Assembly: GCA_045643125.1 (NCBI GenBank)
Contig: JAZUKE010000056.1
Location: 1-20,773, forward strand
Source of the DNA: UBA1206 sp045643125
GTDB lineage: Bacteria; Bacillota; Clostridia; Oscillospirales; CAG-382
Direction: 5' to 3'
DNA length: 20,773 bases
The notes below the pieces were generated by a model. That model was not told the origin of the DNA. It was given only the letters and a program-made list of their open reading frames with translations, and did not search any database. Made by a program: the position numbers and the translations under genes. Shown here piece after piece: positions 14,169-20,773 of the stretch (within the stretch, counting starts at the first letter, position 1; each line of letters begins with the position of its first letter).

Positions 14169-14204
14169 AAACGACCTGTGCGGAAATTGCATAGGTCGTT
14201 TTTT
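14169..14204. terminator. Bidirectional intrinsic terminator between ackA and FNT operons
   Basis: AAACGACCTGTGC (14169-14181) pairs with GCATAGGTCGTTT (14189-14201), 13 bp including one G-U pair, with a 7-nt loop. It is followed by a T run on the plus strand, and a T-rich run of seven follows on the minus strand. It terminates the ackA operon and, from the other side, the long minus-strand operon ending at 14251. Confidence 0.92.
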
Positions 14205-14232
14205 CTGAAAACCGAAAACTGAAAACTGAAAA
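14205..14232. repeat. Array of four 7-nt units, CTGAAAA
   Basis: Units are CTGAAAA (14205-14211), CCGAAAA (14212-14218), CTGAAAA (14219-14225) and CTGAAAA (14226-14232), then CTTTAC. The array begins directly at the end of the terminator T run. It is the same unit, same number and same trailing CTTTA as the minus-strand array at 98-125, which also follows a terminator. Confidence 0.92.
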
Positions 14233-14250
14233 CTTTACAAACCCAAAAAA

Positions 14251-14847
14251 TCACTTCTTACCCTTATTCATAAGCGGCAGGATCATTCCGCCGACGGCGT
14301 TGCCGAGCACGACGAAGAGTATGAAAACGACCGCCTTGAAGTCGTAAACCTCCGAAACGCCGAAATAGAACATATCGGCGATCGAGTGTTCAAACCCGCT
14401 GAGAATGAACACGGGGATGCAGAAAAGTATGCCTATCGGCGTCTTTTTCTCTTTGAAAATATCCACGGCAAGGTACATAAGTATTCCGCAGAACAGACCG
14501 CGGATGAATGTCTGCGGTATCGCCTGCGTGAGCTTGGAATTGCAGATGGTCGTTGCCTTTTCGGCAAAGCCGGGTATGGCGTAGCCGATCACTTTTCCGA
14601 GCGCGTAGGTGGTGACGAGGTTGCCGGCAAGCCCCACAAGCAGATTTTTTGCGTTTGCAAACGAATGATCGATCGCAAAATAGGCGATCTTCCCCGTGAA
14701 CAGATAGTAACCCATATAGCAGATGCAAAGCAGCGCGACCGAGAAGAACACCGCGCCGACGTACTTGTTGTCACACGCAAGAAAAACGCTCCCTCCGATC
14801 GAGATCAGTATTCCTGCGCATATACTGCCGGTAAATGTTTTAAGCAT
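14251..14847 (-). CDS. Compact formate/nitrite transporter (FNT) family channel
   Basis: 198 aa, inner membrane. Six membrane helices can be placed at about residues 8-27, 31-52, 68-91, 112-130, 136-164 and 168-192. The diagnostic FNT sequence SGFEHSIADM (150-159), with the central His-154, is intact, together with the first-repeat LFTG (49-52) and the paired GN turns at GNLVTT (75-80) and GNAVGG (182-187). FNT proteins form pentamers and pass small anions such as formate, acetate, lactate, nitrite or hydrosulfide; the substrate cannot be told from sequence. It is shorter than the usual 250-280 aa because both cytoplasmic tails are missing, but the membrane core is complete. AAGGGTG precedes the ATG, and it lies 31 bp after rarA. 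Confidence 0.88.
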   Translation of the reverse strand: MLKTFTGSICAGILISIGGSVFLACDNKYVGAVFFSVALLCICYMGYYLFTGKIAYFAIDHSFANAKNLLVGLAGNLVTTYALGKVIGYAIPGFAEKATTICNSKLTQAIPQTFIRGLFCGILMYLAVDIFKEKKTPIGILFCIPVFILSGFEHSIADMFYFGVSEVYDFKAVVFILFVVLGNAVGGMILPLMNKGKK

Positions 14848-14878
14848 AAAATGTCACCCTTTTTGTTTATTATATTTG

Positions 14879-16102
14879 CTATTTCTTCACTTTTTCCCAA
14901 TATTCCTTTGCGGCGCGCTCGAATTTGCTTTCGCCGTAGGTGAAATAGGTCTTGTCCTTTACGTCGTCGGGGAGGTACTGCGCCTTTACCCAATGGTTCG
15001 GGTAGTCGTGCGGGTAGAGGTACGGCGTGGCGGAGTCCGCGCCGTTCGTTTTGTTGCAGACGTTGGGAGGCACTTTTGCGCCAAGCCCGTTACGGGCGTC
15101 TTCGGCGGCTTTTTCATACGCGATATGCGCGGCGTTCGATTTGGGCGACACCGCCATAAGAGCTACCGCGTGCGAGAGCGGCACCGCCGCTTCGGGCATA
15201 CCCGTTTTGAGCGCCGAATCGACGCAGGCGTTGACCGTGACCGCGACCGACGAATCGGCAAGTCCCACGTCCTCGGACGCCATAACCATCATTCGTCTGC
15301 AGGCTGAAAGCAGTCCGCCGCCCTCAAGTATGCGGGCAAGATAGAACAGTGCAGCGTCGGGATCGGAGCCGCGCACCGACTTCTGGAGTGCGGAAAGCAG
15401 GTCAAAATGTCCGTCGCCGTCCGAATCGTAGCCCGTGGACTTCTGCGCGAGGCTGTCGGCGGTACGCTTGTCAAGCGTCGTATCGCAGGCGAAGTATGTG
15501 TTTTCAAGCAGAGTAAGCGCTTTTCGCACGTCGCCGCCGCAAGTTGATGCGACCATTTCAAAAAGTCCGTCTTCCGCGCCCTTCCCGCCGTAGGTGGTGC
15601 AGAGATAGTCGAATCCGCGTTCAAGAGAAGGCAATATCTCGCCCGGGCGCAGGCTTTTGAACTCAAAGCAGGCGCAGCGCGACAGAAACGCCGGATACAG
15701 CGCAAAATAGGGGTTTTCGGTGGTCGAGCAGATAAGCGTTATCCTGCCGTCCTCCATATATTCGAGCAGCGACTGCTGCTGTTTTTTGTTGAAATACTGG
15801 ATCTCGTCGATATAGATGACCGTTCCGTTGAACGACGCAAGCGATTCGGACGCGGTAAGCGCGTTTCGCACGTCGGAAAGTGAATCGGTGGTGGCGTTGA
15901 GCTTGAAAAACTGCTTATTCTGCAGCTTTGAAATTATGTCGGCGGCAGTCGTCTTGCCCGTTCCCGGGGGACCGTAGAACACGAGCGACGGTATATGTCC
16001 CGCTTCTATCATACGGCGAAGCGGAGAATTTTTTGAAAACAGATGGCTCTGTCCGCATATTTCGTCAAGCGTCTTCGGACGCATAATATCCGCAAGCGGC
16101 AT
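14879..16102 (-). CDS. rarA: Replication-associated recombination protein A (RarA/MgsA AAA+ ATPase)
   Basis: 407 aa, cytoplasmic, acting at stalled replication forks. The order is RarA-like: MPLADIMRPKTLDEICGQ at the N-terminus, Walker A GPPGTGKT (44-51), Walker B VIYIDEIQYFNKKQQ (95-109; most relatives have IHRFNKxQQ), sensor ENPYFAL and the arginine-finger region LSRCACFEF. A C-terminal tetramerisation part ends in the family-typical YPHDYPNHWVKAQYLPD. The ATG at 16102 has AAAGGATC about 8 nt upstream and matches the family start. A longer frame would begin with TTG inside the heptamer array at 16119-16153 and is rejected. It shares an operon direction with plsY upstream and the FNT channel downstream. 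Confidence 0.94.
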   Translation of the reverse strand: MPLADIMRPKTLDEICGQSHLFSKNSPLRRMIEAGHIPSLVFYGPPGTGKTTAADIISKLQNKQFFKLNATTDSLSDVRNALTASESLASFNGTVIYIDEIQYFNKKQQQSLLEYMEDGRITLICSTTENPYFALYPAFLSRCACFEFKSLRPGEILPSLERGFDYLCTTYGGKGAEDGLFEMVASTCGGDVRKALTLLENTYFACDTTLDKRTADSLAQKSTGYDSDGDGHFDLLSALQKSVRGSDPDAALFYLARILEGGGLLSACRRMMVMASEDVGLADSSVAVTVNACVDSALKTGMPEAAVPLSHAVALMAVSPKSNAAHIAYEKAAEDARNGLGAKVPPNVCNKTNGADSATPYLYPHDYPNHWVKAQYLPDDVKDKTYFTYGESKFERAAKEYWEKVKK

Positions 16103-16118
16103 AGACTTGATCCTTTCG

Positions 16119-16153
16119 TAAATTTCAAATTTCAAATTACAAATTACAAATTA
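16119..16153. repeat. Array of five 7-nt units, CAAATTA/CAAATTT
   Basis: Forward units are TAAATTT (16119-16125), CAAATTT (16126-16132), then CAAATTA three times (16133-16153). It sits just upstream of the rarA ribosome binding site on the minus strand and 5 bp from the hairpin at 16159-16188. Confidence 0.92.
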
Positions 16154-16158
16154 AGGAA

Positions 16159-16188
16159 ATTATTTTCACGGCGTGCCGTGAAAATAAT
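16159..16188. other. 13-bp perfect hairpin between two heptamer arrays
   Basis: ATTATTTTCACGG (16159-16171) pairs perfectly with CCGTGAAAATAAT (16176-16188) around a CGTG loop. It lies in the plsY-rarA gap. On the minus strand it is followed by TTCCTTAATTTG rather than a clean T run, so it is a weak terminator at best. It may be an mRNA processing or stability element, or the core of the repeat unit. Confidence 0.8.
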
Positions 16189-16192
16189 CACC

Positions 16193-16227
16193 TTACTTCT
16201 TCCCTCTTACTTTTTACTTCTTACTTC
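16193..16227. repeat. Array of five 7-nt units, TTACTTC
   Basis: Forward units are TTACTTC (16193-16199), TTCCCTC (16200-16206), TTACTTT (16207-16213), TTACTTC (16214-16220) and TTACTTC (16221-16227). The array begins 3 bp beyond the plsY stop codon. On the minus strand it reads as GAAGTAA units. The sequence differs from the other arrays, but the 7-nt period and copy number agree. Confidence 0.9.
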
Positions 16228-16230
16228 ATC

Positions 16231-17061
16231 TCATACTTCCCAATCCTGCTTTTTGGGTTTGTTCTGCTTTTCTTCGCTCGATTTACGCAGGTACATTTTG
16301 TTTTCTTCGCCGTAATAGACGCGGCGGATATTGTCGCGGTGCATAATTATGACCATTACGCCGACGAAAAACGCGAAGATAAGCGCCGTCGGCGACGCCG
16401 TTCCGCTTTCTGAACTGATCTTGGCGCCGAGGAACACTACGCAGGGATAAGTGAACGCGGCAAGCACCGAGCCCATAGAAACGTAGTGCGACGTGAAGAA
16501 CACGAGAGCGAACACCGCGAAAACGACAAGAAAATAGAGCGGGTTGAGTATGAGTATCGCAATGGCGGAGGTGATGACGCCTTTGCCGCCCTTGAATTTG
16601 TACCAAATGGGCGCGATATGTCCGAGCACGCAGAAAAGCCCCGCAAGGTACGCGCCGAATTCGCCGAGAAGAAGGCGCGACACAAGAACGGCAGCCGCGG
16701 TCTTCACCGCGTCGCCGACAGCCGTCATTATGCCGTCGCGCTTGCCGTAAACGCGGATCATATTCGTCATACCGGCGTTTTTGCTTCCGTGACGGCGGAT
16801 GTCGTCGTTATGCTCCTCGTAGCTTATGAGGATCGCAAAATTCGTACTGCCGAGCAGATATCCGCCGACGGCACAAAACAAAGCGCTTGCAACGTAAAGC
16901 AGGGCGTTGAATTTCCCGAGGTCCCAGACGTGGAGCGAGAGCAGCGTGAGCAGTCCCGGCATATAGATGCGCTGACCGTCGATCTTTATGACTATCGAAA
17001 GGACGAGCGAGATCACCGCGACCGCGGAATAGATGACAATGAGGAGTTTTGATTTTTTCAT
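16231..17061 (-). CDS. plsY: Glycerol-3-phosphate acyltransferase PlsY with N-terminal extension
   Basis: 276 aa, integral membrane. It transfers the acyl group of acyl phosphate to glycerol-3-phosphate, the first step of phospholipid synthesis. The PlsY motifs are present in order: YLLGSTNFAILIS (68-80), DIRRHGSKNAGMTNMIRVYG (87-106), GHIAPIWYKFKGGKGV (147-162) and HRDNIRRVYYGEE (241-253). The usual protein is about 190-220 aa; here roughly 60 residues containing an extra membrane helix (7-26) and a possible second one precede the core, and a Lys-rich tail follows. GSxNAGMTN replaces the common GSGNIGATN. The ATG overlaps the der stop by four bases (ATGA), so it is translationally coupled to der. 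Confidence 0.88.
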   Translation of the reverse strand: MKKSKLLIVIYSAVAVISLVLSIVIKIDGQRIYMPGLLTLLSLHVWDLGKFNALLYVASALFCAVGGYLLGSTNFAILISYEEHNDDIRRHGSKNAGMTNMIRVYGKRDGIMTAVGDAVKTAAAVLVSRLLLGEFGAYLAGLFCVLGHIAPIWYKFKGGKGVITSAIAILILNPLYFLVVFAVFALVFFTSHYVSMGSVLAAFTYPCVVFLGAKISSESGTASPTALIFAFFVGVMVIIMHRDNIRRVYYGEENKMYLRKSSEEKQNKPKKQDWEV

Positions 17062-18386
17062 ACCTCGTCATCCCCTTTTTGCTTGATGATTATTTTTATC
17101 GGAGTGCCTTCAAAGCCGAAGGCTTTTCTTATGCAGTTTTCGATATAACGCTGATAGGAGAAATGGAACAGCTCGGCATTGTTGCAGAAAATGACGAAAT
17201 TGGGCGGCTGTATGCCCGTCTGCGTCATATAGTAGATCTTGAGCCGTCTGCCCTTGTCCGTAGGCGGCTGAGTGCGCTCGGTGGCTTCGTTCAGCACGTC
17301 GTTGAGAAGTCCCGTCGTGATGCGTTTTCTGCTCGATTCGTAGACCTCGTTGATTATTTCAAAGAGCTTATCGACTCTCTGCCCCGTCTTCGCGGAGACG
17401 AAAAGTATCGGCGCGTAGGTCATATACGAAAGTGCGACGCGGATATCTTTGGTAAATTTGTTTACGGTGGAATTGTCTTTTTCGACAAGGTCCCACTTAT
17501 TGATGACGATGATCGTCGGCTTGCCCGCTTCGTGCGATATGCCGGCTATCCTTTCGTCCTGCGCGGTGACGCCTTCGGTGGCGTCCACCATAAGCACGCA
17601 GACGTCGGCGCGTTCGACCGCCGCCTTTGCGCGCAGCACGGAATAACGCTCTATTCTGTCGTCTATCTTGGCGTTGCGGCGTATGCCCGCGGTGTCAACG
17701 AAAAGATAATGGCCGTATTCGTTCTTCACTTCGCTGTCTACCGCGTCGCGCGTCGTGCCGGGAACGTCGGAAACTATCATACGTTCTTCGCCGAGTATGC
17801 GGTTGACTATCGACGATTTGCCCGCGTTCGGTCTGCCGATGACGGCGACTCTGATCGCGTCTCCGTCGTCGCCCGTTCCGTCGTCTTCGGGAAGATAGTT
17901 CACGGCGAGGTCAAGTATATCGCCCGTTCCGGTGCCGTGGAGTGACGAAACGGCTACGACGTCCTCGAAGCCGAGTTCGTAAAATTCATAAAATCCCGAC
18001 GGCAGTTCGCCGACCGTATCGACCTTGTTGACTGCGACGATGACCGGCTTGCGCGATTTTTTGAGTACGGACGCGATATCTCTGTCGTTTGCGGTGACGC
18101 CCGTGTGCAGCTCCGTCATAAAAACGATGACGTCGGCGATATCTATGGCGACCTCCGCCTGCTCCTTCATACGTTTGAGCAGCATATTGTCGGTTTTCGG
18201 CTCGATGCCGCCCGTGTCGATGACGAGCAGCGGTCTGCCGTTCCATTCCGTTTCGGCAGATACTCTGTCGCGGGTGACGCCCGGAGTGTCGTCAACGATG
18301 GACACCTTTCTGCCGCATATTTTATTGAAAAAAGTCGATTTGCCGACATTCGGTCTGCCGACAACGGCTATTATTCCGTTTTTCAT
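17058..18386 (-). CDS. der: Ribosome biogenesis GTPase Der (EngA)
   Basis: 442 aa, cytoplasmic. Der has two GTPase domains in tandem and a C-terminal KH-like domain and matures the 50S subunit. Domain 1 has GRPNVGKS (10-17), DDTPGVTRD, DTGG and NKVD. Domain 2 has GRPNAGKSS, SDVPGTTRD, DTAGI and NKWD. The tail after about 350 (RITTGLLNDVLNEA, then KIYYMTQTGIQPPNFVIF) is the KH domain. The ATG at 18386 is supported by GAGG 9 nt upstream and by the family start (MKNGIIAVVGRPN). A 13-codon extension is rejected because it overlaps the upstream gene. It lies 5 bp after the DUF512 gene and overlaps plsY. Confidence 0.97.
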   Translation of the reverse strand: MKNGIIAVVGRPNVGKSTFFNKICGRKVSIVDDTPGVTRDRVSAETEWNGRPLLVIDTGGIEPKTDNMLLKRMKEQAEVAIDIADVIVFMTELHTGVTANDRDIASVLKKSRKPVIVAVNKVDTVGELPSGFYEFYELGFEDVVAVSSLHGTGTGDILDLAVNYLPEDDGTGDDGDAIRVAVIGRPNAGKSSIVNRILGEERMIVSDVPGTTRDAVDSEVKNEYGHYLFVDTAGIRRNAKIDDRIERYSVLRAKAAVERADVCVLMVDATEGVTAQDERIAGISHEAGKPTIIVINKWDLVEKDNSTVNKFTKDIRVALSYMTYAPILFVSAKTGQRVDKLFEIINEVYESSRKRITTGLLNDVLNEATERTQPPTDKGRRLKIYYMTQTGIQPPNFVIFCNNAELFHFSYQRYIENCIRKAFGFEGTPIKIIIKQKGDDEV

Positions 18387-18391
18387 TGGTT

Positions 18392-19690
18392 TTACCTCGC
18401 TTTCTCGGACGCGAACGTTTCGCAAAGCTCATATCCGTCCGGCCCGTTGGTGACAAGTCTTACGCCGAGTGCGTTCTCAAGCTCCGTGACGGTCACTCCG
18501 TCAAGGAACAATTCGCCGTCGTGGTTGAGCGACGAACGGCTGATGAGCAGCACTCCGCTGACTTTTCCTTTAAGCTGATCTATATAGTCGCTCCCCGTGA
18601 TAAGTCCGCTGACAGTGACCGTTTCACCGAAAAAGTCGTTCCGTATTCTGAATACGTTGATTTTTCTTTGGGGAAATTTCTTTTCAAATTCTTTTGCAAG
18701 GCGTGCCATAAGCGGATACGCCGCGTATCCCGTGGCAAGGTTGAGTTCTCCGCTTTCGCTTTCCCCGGTGTCTTCAAGGCACGCCATAAACGATTCGCCC
18801 GTGTCGGTCAGCATACCGACGCCGTTATCGTACTGCTCGAAGCCTTCGTAATAGTCGGAAGTATGAAGCTCTCTCTCCGCGATAAGGTAAAATTCGTCCG
18901 AGCAGAAGACCTTGCCTTCTCCCGTTTCCTTTTTGAGCCTGTCGTGGAAGGCTTCCACTATATCAATAACTTCACCGGCACTCTCTTTGTCGTAGGGGAC
19001 GAGCGGGTAAAGCCCTTTTCTGTGCTTTGTCAGCCCTGCGGGTACGACCGACGCGGAACGCACGGAAGCAAGCCCTTTTATCTTTTCAAGTGAAAATTCA
19101 AGCGATTTTCCGTCGTTTATCCCGCGGCAAAGCACGAATTGCAGATTCAGCCCGACGCCGCCTTCGGCAAGACGGTAAAGCTTTGCAAGGCTTTCGCCTG
19201 CAAAGCGGTTGCCCGTAAGGAGGACGCGCAGTTCGGGATCCATCGAATGTACCGACACGTTGATCGGCGATATCTTCATTTCGATTATGCGTTCGATATC
19301 TTTATCCGAAAGGTTTGTGAGCGTGACGTAGCTCCCCTGCAGAAACGACAGCCTTTCGTCGTCGTCCTTGAAATAGATGCTTTCGCGCATACCGCAGGGG
19401 TTCTGGTCGATGAAGCAGAAGATACATTTGTTGCGGCAGGAGCGCTTTTTGTCCATAAGGTACGTTTCAAAGCAAAGCCCGAGGTCGTCGTAAACGCCTT
19501 TTTTAATGTCGAGCGAATACGGTTTTCCGTCGCGTTCAAGGAGCAGAGTCGCTTTCTTTTCGGCGGCGTAAAAGCGGTAATCCAGCACGTCGTTTATTTC
19601 TTTTCCGTTTATCGAAACGAGCGTGTCGCCCGTTTTCACGCCTTTTGAAAAGCAGGGCGAGCCTTTTTCAACGCCGCTTATCTTTACCAT
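18392..19690 (-). CDS. DUF512 protein: PDZ plus radical-SAM-like domain
   Basis: 432 aa, cytoplasmic. An N-terminal PDZ-like domain (about 1-65, with GVEKGSPCFSKGVKTGDTL at 6-24) is followed by an iron-sulfur cluster motif CRNKCIFC (Cys-85, Cys-89, Cys-92; a CxxxCxxC spacing as in radical SAM enzymes) in the block CRNKCIFCFIDQNPCGMRES. The C-terminal third is the DUF512 domain. This architecture, next to der, is well conserved in Clostridia, but the reaction is not known to me. GGAGG lies 7 nt upstream of the ATG. The yceD-rpmF terminator ends only about 22 bp before the start codon, with no consensus promoter between them, so expression may depend on read-through. Confidence 0.9.
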   Translation of the reverse strand: MVKISGVEKGSPCFSKGVKTGDTLVSINGKEINDVLDYRFYAAEKKATLLLERDGKPYSLDIKKGVYDDLGLCFETYLMDKKRSCRNKCIFCFIDQNPCGMRESIYFKDDDERLSFLQGSYVTLTNLSDKDIERIIEMKISPINVSVHSMDPELRVLLTGNRFAGESLAKLYRLAEGGVGLNLQFVLCRGINDGKSLEFSLEKIKGLASVRSASVVPAGLTKHRKGLYPLVPYDKESAGEVIDIVEAFHDRLKKETGEGKVFCSDEFYLIAERELHTSDYYEGFEQYDNGVGMLTDTGESFMACLEDTGESESGELNLATGYAAYPLMARLAKEFEKKFPQRKINVFRIRNDFFGETVTVSGLITGSDYIDQLKGKVSGVLLISRSSLNHDGELFLDGVTVTELENALGVRLVTNGPDGYELCETFASEKAR

Positions 19691-19712
19691 TACGCCACCT
19701 CCGAAAATTGCG

Positions 19713-19745
19713 AAAAAAGGCGGATGCTTTTGTATGCAATCCGCC
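19713..19745 (-). terminator. Intrinsic terminator after rpmF
   Basis: On the minus strand GGCGGAT (19745-19739) pairs with ATCCGCC (19725-19719), and a GC pair inside is reached across one bulged A. The stem is followed by six T (19718-19713). It ends the yceD-rpmF transcript about 80 bp after the rpmF stop and lies directly upstream of the DUF512 ribosome binding site. Confidence 0.85.
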
Positions 19746-19825
19746 CGTTTTACTTTGAAGTTTTTACGATATTTTCCGCCTTATCGGCATAATACGCCCG
19801 AATAACGCGGAGGAATGCGTCAAAA

Positions 19826-20014
19826 TCAGTCTTCAGCTTTGACCTCTAAAACTTCTTTGCCGCCGTATGTGCCGCATTTGCTGCAAACTCTGTGAGAGAG
19901 ATTGTATTCACCGCACTTAGGGCATTTTGTCATGCCGGGCTGTTCGAGCTTCCAGACGTTGGAACGTCTCTTGTCTCTTCTTGCCTTGGAAACCTTACTT
20001 TTAGGTACTGCCAT
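19826..20014 (-). CDS. rpmF: 50S ribosomal protein bL32
   Basis: 62 aa. A textbook bL32: MAVPKSKVSKARRDKRRSNV at the N-terminus and a zinc ribbon with two CxxC pairs (CPKCGEYNLSHRVCSKCGT), followed by a short acidic tail. All four Cys are present, so this is the zinc-binding form. GGAGG lies 8 nt before the ATG at 20014; a GTG three codons upstream overlaps that site and is rejected. It follows yceD by 24 bp in the standard yceD-rpmF operon. The usual downstream plsX-fab genes are absent, and DUF512-der takes that place. Confidence 0.97.
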   Translation of the reverse strand: MAVPKSKVSKARRDKRRSNVWKLEQPGMTKCPKCGEYNLSHRVCSKCGTYGGKEVLEVKAED

Positions 20015-20038
20015 TTTTGGCACCTCCTTAGTTTTATA

Positions 20039-20539
20039 TTATATATTTTTTTGTTTATTCAGATATTGCTTCAGCTTTTCAAGACGCGGATCGACCTTGT
20101 TTCCCCCGCAGGAGCATACGGAGTTATTGAGGTTAGCGCCGCATCCCGGACACAAGCCTTTGCAGTCATCACGGCACAAAAACCGTGTTGGCATACTTAA
20201 AATTATGTTGCTCATACAGACGTCGTCGAGATCGAGCTTGCCGTCTTCGAGAACGATGAACTTGTCTTCGTCGTCTTCGGATTCGAGCGACAGAGCTATC
20301 GGAGACGTTACGTCGAATGAGAAACTGCCGTCGTATTCTTCACCGCATCTGGCGCACAGTGCGCGGTATGAAAACGTGAAGGACGCCGAAAATTCGGCAT
20401 AGTCGGCAAAACCGCGGCATCTGCCGTTGACTTTGCACACCCCCGACACTATATCGGACGAAACGGGAGCAAGGTCGTATTCGGCATCAAAGGGGATCTC
20501 TTTTACCTCGCCGGAAAAGATCTGTTTCAAATCAAGCAT
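20039..20539 (-). CDS. yceD: YceD family protein (DUF177)
   Basis: 166 aa, cytoplasmic. It has the YceD layout: a beta-rich N-terminal half, a CARCGEEYDG motif, an acidic stretch (ESEDDEDKF), then MSNIILSMPTRFLC and a C-terminal Cys cluster CKGLCPGCGANLN with CSCGG. YceD is linked to 23S rRNA accumulation and large-subunit assembly and is nearly always encoded before rpmF, as here. GGAGGG lies 6-7 nt before the ATG. Transcription starts from the perfect promoter at 20570-20598. Confidence 0.93.
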   Translation of the reverse strand: MLDLKQIFSGEVKEIPFDAEYDLAPVSSDIVSGVCKVNGRCRGFADYAEFSASFTFSYRALCARCGEEYDGSFSFDVTSPIALSLESEDDEDKFIVLEDGKLDLDDVCMSNIILSMPTRFLCRDDCKGLCPGCGANLNNSVCSCGGNKVDPRLEKLKQYLNKQKNI

Positions 20540-20569
20540 AGTACACCCTCCGATAATGCAGCAAATGAC

Positions 20570-20598
20570 ATTATATCGTCGTTTTCCGTTCTTGTCAA
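20570..20598 (-). promoter_or_regulatory. Perfect sigma-A promoter of yceD-rpmF
   Basis: Minus-strand TTGACA (20598-20593), 17-bp spacer, TATAAT (20575-20570): both hexamers match consensus completely. Just upstream is an A-tract (eight A, reading CAAAAAAAACTC on the minus strand) that could act as an UP element, and then an 8-bp inverted repeat GAAAAGTC/GACTTTTC (20610-20617/20620-20627). This fits the strong expression needed for a ribosomal protein. Confidence 0.95.
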
Positions 20599-20716
20599 GA
20601 GTTTTTTTTGAAAAGTCCCGACTTTTCGGAATATTTTTTTGTTTTTTTCGTTTTTTGCATAAATCAACGCGGCACGGGAAGAATAAAAAGGAAAAAAGAA
20701 GTGGAGGAAAAGCAAA

Positions 20717-20773
20717 ATGTTTGACAAACTCAAATGCAAAATGATCCTTATGTCCGTTCTTATCGCCGTCGTT
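20717..20773 (+). CDS. Start of a membrane protein gene, truncated by the window edge
   Basis: An ATG at 20717 is preceded by GGAGG (20703-20707, spacing 9) and stays open for 19 codons to the edge. The peptide begins MFDKLKCKMILMSVLIAVV, a basic start running into a membrane helix, as in the N-terminus of many sensor histidine kinases or other anchored proteins. Nothing more can be said from 19 residues. It is divergent from yceD. Its promoter is not obvious in the T-rich 20600-20690 stretch. Confidence 0.6.
   Translation, partial: MFDKLKCKMILMSVLIAVV

Noticed and set aside
16103..16135. TTG-initiated extension of rarA
   Set aside because: The added residues are encoded by the heptamer array and leader; the family start and a ribosome binding site support the ATG at 16102.
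16119..16227. Possible CRISPR array
   Set aside because: Units are only 7 nt, directly adjacent with no spacers, and there are no cas genes.
17049..17945. 298-codon plus-strand open frame opposite der
   Set aside because: Shadow of a universally conserved GTPase gene; no independent start signals.

Overview
The window looks like ordinary chromosome from a low-to-mid GC member of the Bacillota, most likely class Clostridia (an uncultured gut-type lineage). The inference rests on consensus sigma-A promoters (TTGACA/TATAAT, 17 bp spacing), strong AGGAGG-type ribosome binding sites, a four-Cys bL32, the yceD-rpmF pair, a DUF512 radical-SAM-like protein next to der, TmcAL beside acetate kinase, and a DacF-type carboxypeptidase. 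I see no rRNA, tRNA, CRISPR array, transposase, integrase or phage module.

Layout. (1) 1-5040, all minus strand: a promoter reading out of the left edge; a two-gene operon of unknown function (P-loop protein plus four-TM protein) with its own promoter and terminator; pgi; a 228-bp intergenic element packed with palindromes; dacF; and an ADP-ribosylglycohydrolase-like gene. (2) 5087-9517, plus strand: an FkbM methyltransferase, then a consensus promoter, a 5'-UTR hairpin and a tight operon of an unlisted 24-codon membrane microprotein, an SGNH hydrolase, galactokinase and the WalJ-type metallo-beta-lactamase-fold protein, ending at a strong bidirectional terminator. (3) 9616-12552, minus strand: an AT-richer AraC/GyrI-like regulator, a membrane protein of unknown function, and tmcAL. 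(4) 12710-14162, plus strand: ackA, divergent from tmcAL across a long inverted repeat, plus a 76-aa protein and a bidirectional terminator. (5) 14251-20539, minus strand: yceD-rpmF from a perfect consensus promoter, a terminator, then DUF512-der-plsY-rarA-FNT transporter in one direction with short gaps or overlaps. (6) At the right edge a plus-strand gene begins at 20717 and runs out of the window.

How the genes connect. The core is housekeeping: glycolysis (pgi), Leloir galactose entry (galK), acetate production (ackA), acetate use for tRNA modification (tmcAL), a possible formate/acetate channel (FNT), cell wall (dacF), phospholipid synthesis (plsY), ribosome biogenesis (der, rpmF), and replication repair (rarA).

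The most interesting structure is outside the genes. Three intergenic sites carry arrays of 7-nt units. Two are near-copies, (CTGAAAA)x4 then CTTTA, each directly downstream of an intrinsic terminator and in the same orientation relative to transcription. The third has two different heptamer arrays of five units each, flanking a 13-bp hairpin between plsY and rarA. The pgi-dacF gap holds a separate nested palindromic element. No gene cluster in the window looks like a new defence or biosynthetic system.
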